In this document: positions 34,913-43,356 of the stretch, piece after piece
How the letters are laid out: each line of letters opens with the position of its first letter
Position numbering within the stretch: the stretch's first letter is position 1
Source of the DNA: Xenorhabdus anantnagensis
Lineage (GTDB): Bacteria; Pseudomonadota; Gammaproteobacteria; Enterobacterales; Enterobacteriaceae
Direction of reading: 5' to 3'
Length of the DNA stretch: 64,000 nucleotides
NCBI RefSeq assembly: GCF_028598555.1
Contig: NZ_JAQRFN010000012.1
Coordinates: forward strand, 1 to 64,000
Notes under the pieces: generated by a model
Told to the model about the DNA's origin: nothing
The model's database searches: none
Seen by the model: only the letters and a program-made list of their open reading frames with translations
Made by a program: the position numbers and the translations under genes

Positions 34913-36127
34913 ATGATGATAAGATATTTGTTTCTTATTTCTTTATTTATTAATGGTGTTGGTTCAAGTATTCTTGCGGTTGGATACCCCTATATATTAT
35001 TATCTGAAAACACACCAATGACATACTATTATGCCAACATGGGTGTCATATTTCTATTTACATCCATTGGTGCTTTGTTGTGGGGATATAAGATAGATTA
35101 TTCAGCAGACATTTGGAAGTTTCGTATCGTTATATTACTGATTGAAATTTTCAGCACTTTGTCACTGTTGATATTGTTACTGATTAAAATAGAGTTTTCT
35201 CCTATTATGCTGCTTTTATTTATTTCATTATTGGAGTTTCTTTTTGCCTATGAGATTCCTTGGTCACGTGTTGCCTGGCATGAACTTAATGACTGGACAG
35301 AGCAACAGGGTGGTAAACACTTGAATGTATCTCTCTATATTGTTATTGCCACTTCGCTTATTTCAGCCCTTGGCCCTGGATTTGGTGCTTTACTGGGAAT
35401 TACTCAAGGGATCGATACGATTGTAACTATCAAATTAATTTCTCTGCTTCCTTATTTTTATGTCTGCTATCTTATGATGAAAATGAAGGTAAAACGTACA
35501 GCGGAGCAAAAATCTCAGTTAACTGTTGGGATACGTTCTGTATTTCAGCAGAGCTATTATAAAACATTTGCCATGGCTGTCGTCTTCACTATTTTTTCCA
35601 ATGCGTTTTTGATGGTTGCACTCCCCGTTATTGTTATGGGAAGTTTGGCAGATAAAAGCTATGGGTTGGTTACTCTGTTCTATTTATTCAGTGCCTTGAT
35701 ACCTATTTTCTGCACAACATTACTCAGTAAAACAAGCGTTGATAATCGTATCCAACGTTATCCCATATCAATATTTATTGGTATGTTTATATTTGGCATT
35801 TTGTTTTTTCAACTACAACCTTTTTATGCAAAATCCTTTTTTTATTTGCTCTATAACGTTGCAATAATTTATTTCAATGTATTAATTACTAATATTATTT
35901 ATCAAAAAGGATTAGAGATGCAACAAGGCCGTCTGTTTTCTTTATTTCAGGTAACAATGAATTTTTCATTCCCAATAGCTGCAATCACGGTATCCATTGC
36001 TCCTGATTCCACACAATATTTTTTACCCGTGATTGGTTTCTCGATACTTTTACTCATTGCAATAGCTGTTTTTTTAATAATTCAAATGAATAAAGTGCCT
36101 GCTCCGGTACATGATTGGCACAAGTGA
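34913..36127 (+). CDS. MFS-type exporter of the cluster
   Basis: 404 aa with 11-12 hydrophobic segments and a central charged loop (KMKVKRTAEQKSQ, about residue 200), the pattern of major facilitator transporters. It begins one base after the ligase stop. As the only transporter in the operon it likely exports the product and gives self-resistance. Substrate is inference from context. Confidence 0.85.
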   Translation: MMIRYLFLISLFINGVGSSILAVGYPYILLSENTPMTYYYANMGVIFLFTSIGALLWGYKIDYSADIWKFRIVILLIEIFSTLSLLILLLIKIEFSPIMLLLFISLLEFLFAYEIPWSRVAWHELNDWTEQQGGKHLNVSLYIVIATSLISALGPGFGALLGITQGIDTIVTIKLISLLPYFYVCYLMMKMKVKRTAEQKSQLTVGIRSVFQQSYYKTFAMAVVFTIFSNAFLMVALPVIVMGSLADKSYGLVTLFYLFSALIPIFCTTLLSKTSVDNRIQRYPISIFIGMFIFGILFFQLQPFYAKSFFYLLYNVAIIYFNVLITNIIYQKGLEMQQGRLFSLFQVTMNFSFPIAAITVSIAPDSTQYFLPVIGFSILLLIAIAVFLIIQMNKVPAPVHDWHK

Positions 36128-36162
36128 TTTTAATAAAAAACATTCATTATTAGGATAATAAT

Positions 36163-37311
36163 ATGTCATATCTTAGACCTTATCTCGGTAACACCAAGAT
36201 TGCTGATAATGTAGGGCTTCGCTTGCAAACTGCCCTTGAGAATAAAGCAGTATTCAGATATGCCACAGAGAGCCAATATTGTTGTCAGGCAGAAAAGCTA
36301 TTACAAAATATCCTGCATACCCGGCATGCTATTCTACTCACAAATGGTACAGTTGCTCTCAAAGCTGCTTTACTTGGACTCAGGCCACAAATAGGGCAAT
36401 GGGTTCTCATTCCTTCTATCTCATTTATCGCTACTGCCAATGCTGTACTCAGTTGCGGGTTAATTCCTGTTCTCGTTGATGTTGATGACAATGGCATGAT
36501 GTGCCCAGAAGCATTAAACAAAATTTTAAATCAAATGGATACCAAACCTCTGGCGGTAATTATCGTTCACTTGGAAGGTACTCCGGCTTCAATTACTGAA
36601 ATCTCCCAGATTTGCCAACAAAATAATATGCATCTGATTGAAGATTGTGCACAAGCTATGGGCGTGAAATATCAAAATCAGCCTGTAGGCACGTTTGGCG
36701 AGTATGGCTGTTTCAGTTTTCAGGCCAATAAATTAATCAGCAGTGGTGAGGGAGGCTTGCTTATTGCCAAAAATAGTTCACTGTTCATAAATGCCTGTAT
36801 GATGACCGACCACGGTGCTGAACGTACAGAAGAGGGCTATCCGGATTGGAGCAACAGTATTGGTTTTGGTGACAACAGTAAATTCAATGAAATACAAGCT
36901 GCATTGCTGATTTATCAATTGGAAAATATCGAACAGTTTCGCACTTTATTAATAGAACGTTACCAAGAAATACTGAAACATCTTCCCACTGATTGGGTCA
37001 CTCCACGCCCAGAAGGTACGATACCGGTATCTGTCTGGTTAAAACGCAACAAATTGCCCAAAGATCGTGTTAACTCAATACTGTTATATGATTGGAAAGC
37101 ATGGGATTTGGCTAATCATCCGATTATAAAAAATCAGCTTTCTCCCTATTCTGATCGCTTCCCTTGGAGTCTGCAAAAAAATCCATTCCCTGTATCTGAA
37201 TTGGAGAAACACAATGCAATTGTGAGTGACCGAATTTGTCTGCCAGTGCCGATTGATAATGCGATTTATGGAGATGTTTTACAGTGGGTTATGGAAGGAA
37301 ATCGGTCATGA
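36163..37311 (+). CDS. DegT/DnrJ/EryC1-family PLP aminotransferase
   Basis: 382 aa, full length. PLP contacts are visible: NGTVALKAAL (phosphate), D161 in LIEDCAQAMG (pyridine nitrogen) and catalytic Lys190 in FSFQANKLISSGEGG. Such enzymes aminate keto-sugars, often at C3 or C4. In blasticidin and gougerotin pathways an enzyme of this family installs the 4-amino group of the cytosyl sugar, and this is the likely role here. The stop overlaps the next start as ATGA. Confidence 0.9.
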   Translation: MSYLRPYLGNTKIADNVGLRLQTALENKAVFRYATESQYCCQAEKLLQNILHTRHAILLTNGTVALKAALLGLRPQIGQWVLIPSISFIATANAVLSCGLIPVLVDVDDNGMMCPEALNKILNQMDTKPLAVIIVHLEGTPASITEISQICQQNNMHLIEDCAQAMGVKYQNQPVGTFGEYGCFSFQANKLISSGEGGLLIAKNSSLFINACMMTDHGAERTEEGYPDWSNSIGFGDNSKFNEIQAALLIYQLENIEQFRTLLIERYQEILKHLPTDWVTPRPEGTIPVSVWLKRNKLPKDRVNSILLYDWKAWDLANHPIIKNQLSPYSDRFPWSLQKNPFPVSELEKHNAIVSDRICLPVPIDNAIYGDVLQWVMEGNRS

Positions 37312-38159
37312 GATTAGACAATCCTTTTTTCACCCAATTCAACTATAACAACCTACCTGTCCAATATGTTCTGGGAGGTTCTTGTATCTGTTACGCAAAA
37401 GGTGTTCCTGCCCGACTTTCACTACAAGATTTGATTGATTCTGTAATACCAACAATCATCGCTTCACAACACAATGCGCCTGTTTATCTCTATTTTCAGT
37501 CCCATGAAGCGATCATGATGGCGGATTTATTGCATTTTGATCCTCAACACGCGAACCACAAGACAATGAGGGAATGGTTGGAAGCCGGCATTATTTATAC
37601 TTTGGAACAGCTTAACATTCCTTTACCGCCAATTTATTGGGTGGATACATCCGAAGATAAGTTTCGCCAACATATTGATCGGTTGGTTCCCCATTTCAAG
37701 GCTGTTTTACCGACATCAATGCTATATGGTCTCTATGCCAAAACACCGGATGCAATTTATCCGCAGGGAACAGATGAAGAATCAATGATATTGGATGTGT
37801 ATTACCGCAATATTACCCTTTATACCCCTGAATTTCTCAGCGCGGCACTTGAAATTCCGCCAGAACAAGTGCTGTTTGTGGAAAATACTACGCAACAAAA
37901 AGCAATCCAGATTTACTATCGTGCGATTGGGCAGAATTGCAATATATTGCTTTACGCTCCAACACCAAATACACAAGGTAAGGAAATGTGTTTGGGCAAT
38001 AGCAATCATAAAATTGAGTTACGTCATACCGCAAAACAGATCATGCACCGTGCCGCTAAAATTGGTCATGACGATTATTATAAGGCTGTCTTTGCCCTGC
38101 ATTCTATTGTAGATATCATGCAAGGCTGGCAATCAAGGGTACTGGGTAATGAAGCATAA
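37308..38159 (+). CDS. Unrecognised protein of the cluster, 283 aa
   Basis: Start at 37308 forms an ATGA overlap with the aminotransferase. A longer frame from 37284 is not needed. The sequence is soluble, mixed alpha/beta: YVLGGSCICYAKGVP, APVYLYFQSHEAIMMADLL, EQLNIPLPPIYWVDTSEDKF, QVLFVENTTQQKAIQIYYRAIG, CNILLYAPTP. I do not recognise the family. The nucleotide-binding look of the N-terminal strand-loop and the paired helix-strand units would allow a Rossmann-type or aminoacyl-tRNA-synthetase-like fold, but that is speculation. It overlaps the kinase-fusion gene by 11 bases. Confidence 0.8.
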   Translation: MRLDNPFFTQFNYNNLPVQYVLGGSCICYAKGVPARLSLQDLIDSVIPTIIASQHNAPVYLYFQSHEAIMMADLLHFDPQHANHKTMREWLEAGIIYTLEQLNIPLPPIYWVDTSEDKFRQHIDRLVPHFKAVLPTSMLYGLYAKTPDAIYPQGTDEESMILDVYYRNITLYTPEFLSAALEIPPEQVLFVENTTQQKAIQIYYRAIGQNCNILLYAPTPNTQGKEMCLGNSNHKIELRHTAKQIMHRAAKIGHDDYYKAVFALHSIVDIMQGWQSRVLGNEA

Positions 38160-39528
38160 GACCATTGTTGTTGTTAGAGGAACACCAGCAAGTGGCAAGT
38201 CCACAGCGTGTAACCAATTAAAAGATGCCATGCTGGCGCAAGGGTTAACTGTTTCCTATTTACCGTGGGATACCTTTCATCATTTTGTCGAACCAAGATC
38301 ACATCTTACGCAAAAAATTATCATGGAAGATACTTTGCGATTATTAAAGGTTGCTGATGATTGCCTTGATGCAGGTAGTGATTTGATCATTCTGGATGGC
38401 GTATTTATTTATCCTGAAGAAATTGATGCTATCCATTCCCTATTTACACAAAAAAATATCCGAATTTTGCATTATCGGCTCGTCGCGCAGGAGCCAACGC
38501 TTATTACTCGTAATCAGGAACGAGCTATAGAAGATCGTTTGCCTGTATCTCGTATCAGAGAAGTCGCTCAAGATAATTTGTGGAATGACAATTTACCCCA
38601 TGAAACTTTGCTGGATAGCTCGAAATATTCACCAGACAGTATTGCGGCACTGATAAGCCAAGCAATTATGCAACAACCTTTATCCGTGAACTCTTTTGCC
38701 AATCCAACCACTTCACATTTATGGCGTCTGGGAACAGTACTACGTTACCCAGAGTTCAAACATTTTGAACATGTTGATCTGGTCTGGCAAAAAAACCACC
38801 AACAATGGCAAAGCAATACTTTCTTCGATTTCACTTTTACAGCTAGAGAAGAAAAAGTGCTATTGTCTTTTTTAAAGCAGCAACCTGTTTCCTTTAAGTA
38901 TCTGAATACTGAATCCCATGCCTATTTCTATCTACATAATTTAGCGCAACAGCACGGTTTACAATGTCATGAAGAAAGTAAATGGCAAGCACCCATTATT
39001 AATATGCCTTCCAAGACAAATGTGGTTGATTTTTTGAACCAACATTCCACACGATTAAAACGCAGCCTTAAGAAGGCTCGCACCTACCATACCACCACCC
39101 GTTATAGCACTTCAGGTCAAACGGAACAGCTATGGCAAGATGCGCTATATATCGATGCCCAAGGCTGGAAAGTCACTCAACAGAGCGATATGCGTAGCCT
39201 GAGCCGTGAAGATCTCCAGTATCTTCCTGGTTTGTTATCCAAAAGTAGCCAATATCATCTGGCGGTCACTTATGACGACAAGGGCACTCCTGGTGCTTGG
39301 TCCTTGATGATAAATAATGGTTCAGATCAATGGTATGCTGCTAAATGGGGTTGCAGTAATCAAGGCAGAGAAATGTCAATGGGGATTAATTGCCTGATTA
39401 GTCATCTGGAAAGGCTTTATTGCCCTTACACTGGTCTTCAGGTTGATCTATGGGGCAGAGAAAATGAATTCTATGACCAATTAGCCAATGAGTATATTGA
39501 GCGACTTCATCTCAGGATCACGCCATGA
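38149..39528 (+). CDS. P-loop kinase fused to a GNAT-like (FemX/BioF2-type) transferase
   Basis: 459 aa. Residues 5-190 are a small P-loop kinase: GTPASGKST at 11-19 (Walker A), LIILDGVF (Walker B), R-x-x-x-R-x-x-ED lid. It resembles chloramphenicol- or zeta-toxin-type antibiotic and sugar kinases. Residues about 200-459 resemble the GNAT_6 (CelD/BioF2, FemX-like) fold: NQHSTRLKRSLKKART, AQGWKVTQ, YDDKGTPGAWSLMI, AAKWGC. Such domains transfer acyl or tRNA-borne aminoacyl groups. The fusion may phosphorylate and aminoacylate the same intermediate. The stop overlaps the next start as ATGA. Confidence 0.8.
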   Translation: MKHKTIVVVRGTPASGKSTACNQLKDAMLAQGLTVSYLPWDTFHHFVEPRSHLTQKIIMEDTLRLLKVADDCLDAGSDLIILDGVFIYPEEIDAIHSLFTQKNIRILHYRLVAQEPTLITRNQERAIEDRLPVSRIREVAQDNLWNDNLPHETLLDSSKYSPDSIAALISQAIMQQPLSVNSFANPTTSHLWRLGTVLRYPEFKHFEHVDLVWQKNHQQWQSNTFFDFTFTAREEKVLLSFLKQQPVSFKYLNTESHAYFYLHNLAQQHGLQCHEESKWQAPIINMPSKTNVVDFLNQHSTRLKRSLKKARTYHTTTRYSTSGQTEQLWQDALYIDAQGWKVTQQSDMRSLSREDLQYLPGLLSKSSQYHLAVTYDDKGTPGAWSLMINNGSDQWYAAKWGCSNQGREMSMGINCLISHLERLYCPYTGLQVDLWGRENEFYDQLANEYIERLHLRITP

Positions 39529-40370
39529 TATCCCATCGCAATATACTGCATTCGGACAATATAATAAGCTATGACTGTTCTGTGCGGTTTTTTTTCCGTG
39601 AAGATCTAAAAGCCGTGGCTCCTCAGGGTTACTGCCTGTTGCCAGAATGGATATGCCAAAGTATGGTTGAATCCATTTACGCCGCCAATTGGCAGCCACT
39701 TTTCTACCCTGTTCTGCCACCTGCGCAGGCCAGCATGATTTTACAAGCAGATATTCAAGCCATGGTTGAAATGCTAAACCGCCTTCCACAACCATGTGCT
39801 GTACTTCTCGCTCATCCTTTAGGTTATATTGACCCAGGATGTATGGAATTTCTGCAAAAAACGCAAAATACCCACAATGTCCATGTATTTTTGGATCTTT
39901 CTCAAGGCTATGGAAGGCAGGATTGCTTACCAGAAATCCAGCATGTTCATGCCGCTTATTATTCTTTCAATGGCAACAAACTTATCCGTACAGGTGGGGC
40001 ATTACGCCTTTGCCTAACTGGTAGGGAGAATATTCCCCTTTCTGTCAGAAATATTTTCACTGATTTTTATGTCACTGCTGAAGAAAAATTTACAGCATTG
40101 AGGGACTATCTAAAATCCCATCTCATTGAAGATGAGATACGCGATATTTCACTATATGCTTCCCACCAATCAAGCCCCTATCGCACTGTATTAAATTGGG
40201 AAAAATGTTCTTCTTCTCTGCAAACATTACTTAAACGTCAGGGATTAGTGCAACCATTACTCGCTGAACCCAGACAAGAAAAAGGGCGCTCAAGCTCAAG
40301 TAGTTATCATCAGTGGTGTGAGAAAGTTATGTTGATGTTCAGTTCACCAAGAGTTGAATGGAGTTTGTAA
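39525..40370 (+). CDS. Short DegT-like PLP-dependent protein, 281 aa
   Basis: Retains the core of the DegT fold: D124 in VFLDLSQGYG and a Lys152 in YYSFNGNKLIRTGGALRL, equivalent to the PLP lysine of the 382-aa aminotransferase upstream. It lacks the usual N-terminal helices and the glycine-Thr phosphate loop, and is about 100 residues shorter than the family. There is no frameshift, so it is a naturally reduced enzyme or a non-catalytic partner of the full-length one. Confidence 0.7.
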   Translation: MISHRNILHSDNIISYDCSVRFFFREDLKAVAPQGYCLLPEWICQSMVESIYAANWQPLFYPVLPPAQASMILQADIQAMVEMLNRLPQPCAVLLAHPLGYIDPGCMEFLQKTQNTHNVHVFLDLSQGYGRQDCLPEIQHVHAAYYSFNGNKLIRTGGALRLCLTGRENIPLSVRNIFTDFYVTAEEKFTALRDYLKSHLIEDEIRDISLYASHQSSPYRTVLNWEKCSSSLQTLLKRQGLVQPLLAEPRQEKGRSSSSSYHQWCEKVMLMFSSPRVEWSL

Positions 40371-40371
40371 A

Positions 40372-41457
40372 ATGTTAGAACTCAAACAAGTTACCCCTCA
40401 ATCCCCCTTGTGGAATTCATTTCTTCATCTTTATGGCGAATATTTTCAACGCCATTGGCCGGAAGTCTTTAGGGATCAATCAGAAGAGGCTATAGCAAAA
40501 GAAAATCACGCAGTCCTTGAACAACGTATTCAGCAAGGTGACAGAGGATTGTTTTTGTTGCTGAATGCCGGGCAATTGGCAGGTTTAGCCAATGTATACC
40601 TTGAGCGGGAAGAAAAAGTAACCCTGAATATTGCTGAATTTTATATCAGGGATGAATACCAACGACAGAAACTAGGTTATGGATTATGGCATGCCATGCT
40701 GCAATGGGGACGTCACCATGGTGCAACACACGTTCATCTGGAGACAGATGTAGGCAAAAATGCTAACTGTTTTTGGCAATTTCATGGACTTTCAAGCCAT
40801 CAAATAGACGGGCGCATACACTACAATGGCTCCATCCCTCCCCTGAAAATACTTTGGATCAGGCATGGAAAAGTTATCCCACTTGATCACCTAGATTATT
40901 GCCCTGAAGATAACCTGATCGCCCTTGATGCCACTGCAATCAAACAGGCTGAAGAAATCGGTACACGAATACTGGGGAATCTTCCGTGGCAAAATATTTA
41001 TACCTCACCTCAACGCCGGGCACTTGAAACCGCCAAAGCACTCAGTTCGGCACATAAATATTGTTCAATACAAGAAACTGATGCGCTGTGTGAATTCTTT
41101 CCAGAAGAGCTTATTGGCATGAAGTTAGAGGATATTCCGCATCGTTATGGTGAAGATTATGCTTATCGGTTACTGCATACCCCCCTTGATTCACCATTTA
41201 AAAATTCAGAACAGGTGATGGAAGCGGCCGATAGAATCCATCGTTTTGTCATGCAAATGGGCGACGAACTCTTAATGTCCTCTATGCGGATCATTATCTC
41301 CCATCAAAATCTGCACAATATTTTCTTGGCTAATTTGATGACAAACAATCTCAATCTTTCTGGACGATTGCACCTCCATAACCTTCATGGCAGTACTTTT
41401 TTATACTGTCCTTATACTAAACAATTCGATATAGAAAATGTAAATATCCCTTTATGA
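40372..41457 (+). CDS. GNAT acetyltransferase fused to a histidine phosphatase
   Basis: 361 aa. Residues 1-150 are a GNAT domain (NIAEFYIRDEYQRQKLGYGLWHAML, acetyl-CoA loop, then THVHLETDVGKNANCFW). From about 165, LWIRHGKV carries the RHG phosphohistidine motif, and IYTSPQRRALETAKALS, DALCEFFPEEL and IIISHQN complete a phosphoglycerate-mutase-type phosphatase. The phosphatase could remove the phosphate placed by the upstream kinase, and the acetyltransferase could mask an amine. Start at 40372 has GGAG eight bases upstream. Confidence 0.88.
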   Translation: MLELKQVTPQSPLWNSFLHLYGEYFQRHWPEVFRDQSEEAIAKENHAVLEQRIQQGDRGLFLLLNAGQLAGLANVYLEREEKVTLNIAEFYIRDEYQRQKLGYGLWHAMLQWGRHHGATHVHLETDVGKNANCFWQFHGLSSHQIDGRIHYNGSIPPLKILWIRHGKVIPLDHLDYCPEDNLIALDATAIKQAEEIGTRILGNLPWQNIYTSPQRRALETAKALSSAHKYCSIQETDALCEFFPEELIGMKLEDIPHRYGEDYAYRLLHTPLDSPFKNSEQVMEAADRIHRFVMQMGDELLMSSMRIIISHQNLHNIFLANLMTNNLNLSGRLHLHNLHGSTFLYCPYTKQFDIENVNIPL

Positions 41458-41466
41458 GATAATAAT

Positions 41467-42630
41467 ATGTTGAAAAATATTCCATATATTATTTTTGACG
41501 CAGATCCATTCTGTTTTGGTCCAATATCCACCACATTAAATGTGGCGGAACAGTTAAAGCGTCGAAATAAGTTAATATCGGGCACTAAGTTTATTTTGTT
41601 AGGTACACTCACCTCGTCTCAATTAGGTCAAAAATCCAGTTTATTTGACGCTATTTATGAATGTGATACTACCTCGGTTACCGAGCTTTCACGCTATTCT
41701 GAACTTATTTCAGGAGCAAACCTTTACATTAGCAACACGAACCCTAACTCGATCAATTTTGTTGCAGAACTGGGTACACCCATTATCTATATCGATACTC
41801 TATTTTGGATGTGGGATAACCTCCATGTTGATCTGCACCAAACCGAAAAAACCTTCATTCAGAACTTTCATGGAATAGAACGAAATATTGAAAAATTCCG
41901 TGACAAGCTAGGTGATTATCAAGTTGTACCCCCGATTCTTCCTGACTCTCTGCAACAATGCATGATGGATGAGCATCCACCAGAAGGTGTATTAATCACT
42001 CTTGGTGGCATTGATACGGTCTACGCTGATACAACAGACTTTTACTACCATTTCCTTCAGGAATTGTTGTCTATTCCCAATCTGAAAAATGAAACCAACA
42101 TTACTATTGCAGGTGGCGGCAAAACAATCGTAAATCTGGCAAATATGCTTGCCAAAACACATCCTCATATTCATGTTGGCTGTTTTGCAAGACATGATTT
42201 TCTGCAAAAATTACTTCGTGCCCGTAAGGTTCTATCTAATCCGGGACTTACAACATTTTATGAATGTGCCGCACTCAATAAAGATGTTTTTTTCTTACCA
42301 CCACAAAATTATAGTCAGCAATTACAGCTAGAAGTTTATCTTCAACATTATTATACCTCCGAATACGGTTTTTTATGGCAATCTGAATATGGCTATCCTG
42401 AGATTCTCTCATACTTGCCAGAGAAAAAGGGTTTAGAGTTAATTAAAAAATGCAACGAGTTATTCATGAATAATCCTATAGAAAGAAAGCGTGCTATGGA
42501 GATGATTAACAAATTCCTCTCAAAAGAGAAAAATAATTCTAATTTTTTCCATGATATTTTTAATCATAATTCAAATGACATTATTGTTAATTATATTGAA
42601 AATAGAATATCCAATCAAAAATTGACATAA
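41467..42630 (+). CDS. GT-B glycosyltransferase-like protein, candidate cytosylglucuronate synthase
   Basis: 387 aa. Two-domain layout: an N-terminal half beginning YIIFDADPFCFGPISTTLNVAEQL with LGTPIIYIDTLFWMWDN, and a C-terminal half with GVLITLGGIDTVYAD, TITIAGGG-like strand, and LSNPGLTTFYECAALNKDVFFLPPQNYSQQLQL, the nucleotide-sugar site of MurG-like enzymes. The IIYIDTLFWMW segment recalls cytosylglucuronate synthases (BlsD, MilC), which join cytosine to UDP-glucuronic acid. The neighbouring nucleotide N-glycosidase strengthens this. The assignment is from remembered motifs, without alignment. Confidence 0.6.
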   Translation: MLKNIPYIIFDADPFCFGPISTTLNVAEQLKRRNKLISGTKFILLGTLTSSQLGQKSSLFDAIYECDTTSVTELSRYSELISGANLYISNTNPNSINFVAELGTPIIYIDTLFWMWDNLHVDLHQTEKTFIQNFHGIERNIEKFRDKLGDYQVVPPILPDSLQQCMMDEHPPEGVLITLGGIDTVYADTTDFYYHFLQELLSIPNLKNETNITIAGGGKTIVNLANMLAKTHPHIHVGCFARHDFLQKLLRARKVLSNPGLTTFYECAALNKDVFFLPPQNYSQQLQLEVYLQHYYTSEYGFLWQSEYGYPEILSYLPEKKGLELIKKCNELFMNNPIERKRAMEMINKFLSKEKNNSNFFHDIFNHNSNDIIVNYIENRISNQKLT

Positions 42631-42782
42631 TAAAACAACCATATGAATATAGTTAACTATTAACATAGCTAACTTATGAATATAGATAATTAAAATGATG
42701 ATCCTATGATATTCGCATAACAAAATACATTATTATCATCTATTAATAAAAATCATATCTTATTTCTATAAGAGGCAATCCT
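42631..42782. other. Internal gap of the cluster, possible second promoter
   Basis: 152 AT-rich bases separate the last gene from the tightly packed operon, with repeats of a TATGAATATAG-like string. The final gene may have its own promoter here, but I see no convincing -35/-10 pair. Confidence 0.3.
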
Positions 42783-43310
42783 ATGTCCATAATATTTTCT
42801 GATCTTAAAGTATTTATCGGTGGCCCTATTCAACACGCCTTAAAACTCAAGACATTAGATAATAATTTACAAACTCACCTAAAATCTGCCATTCATCAAT
42901 TAGAATCACTCGGTGCAGAAGTTTTTTCAGCCCATCGTACAGAGCAATTTGGAGGAACAACACATCTATTTACACCAGAGGAAGTTTCTCAACGAGATCG
43001 CCAATGGATGGAACAGTGTGATATTTTCGTTGCTATTTTGCCAGTTTGTCCACAACAGAAAAAACTAATACGAACCGATGGTACTCATATCGAATTGGGC
43101 TGGGCTTCCGCCTTAAAACGTCCAATTATACTGGTAACCGAAAAACCTTTTGATGACTCTGCCAGCCATTTACTAAAAGGTCTGTCAGCTATTGCTCAGG
43201 TTTATCATATCCCTTTGAATGATTTTGAATACGACCCAGCCATATTAAGCCATACGATCCAATCCATAGTAGTAAAACAAGTTGTTCAAAAATCTTCAGC
43301 TGTTGCATAA
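42783..43310 (+). CDS. MilB/BlsM-like nucleotide N-glycosidase (nucleoside deoxyribosyltransferase fold)
   Basis: 175 aa. KVFIGGPIQHAL, LESLGAEVFSAHRTEQFGG, TPEEVSQRDRQWMEQCDIFVAIL, GTHIELGWASALKRPIILVTE align in order with MilB and BlsM, the CMP hydrolases of mildiomycin and blasticidin S synthesis, including the catalytic Glu of GTH-x-E-x-GWAS. The FRQ after GGP in MilB is replaced by IQH, so base preference may differ. The enzyme would release cytosine (or another base) from its nucleotide for the glycosyltransferase upstream. AGAGG ribosome binding site. Confidence 0.8.
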   Translation: MSIIFSDLKVFIGGPIQHALKLKTLDNNLQTHLKSAIHQLESLGAEVFSAHRTEQFGGTTHLFTPEEVSQRDRQWMEQCDIFVAILPVCPQQKKLIRTDGTHIELGWASALKRPIILVTEKPFDDSASHLLKGLSAIAQVYHIPLNDFEYDPAILSHTIQSIVVKQVVQKSSAVA

Positions 43311-43318
43311 AATGCGGC

Positions 43319-43340
43319 AATAGGGGCCCACGCCCCTATT
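43319..43340. terminator. Hairpin between the cluster and tfoX
   Basis: AATAGGGGC, loop CCAC, GCCCCTATT. The 9-bp stem lies between convergent genes but has no long T tract on either side, so termination strength is uncertain. Confidence 0.5.
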
Positions 43341-43356
43341 CACCAAACTTCACTCA

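Noticed and set aside
37308-38159. Cyclodipeptide synthase identity for the unknown cluster protein
   Set aside because: The length and location would fit, but the expected catalytic Ser loop and the Tyr/Glu motifs are not recognisable.
42783-43310. Toxin or signalling TIR-like role for the deoxyribosyltransferase-fold protein
   Set aside because: Its motif order matches MilB/BlsM and the neighbouring genes are biosynthetic.
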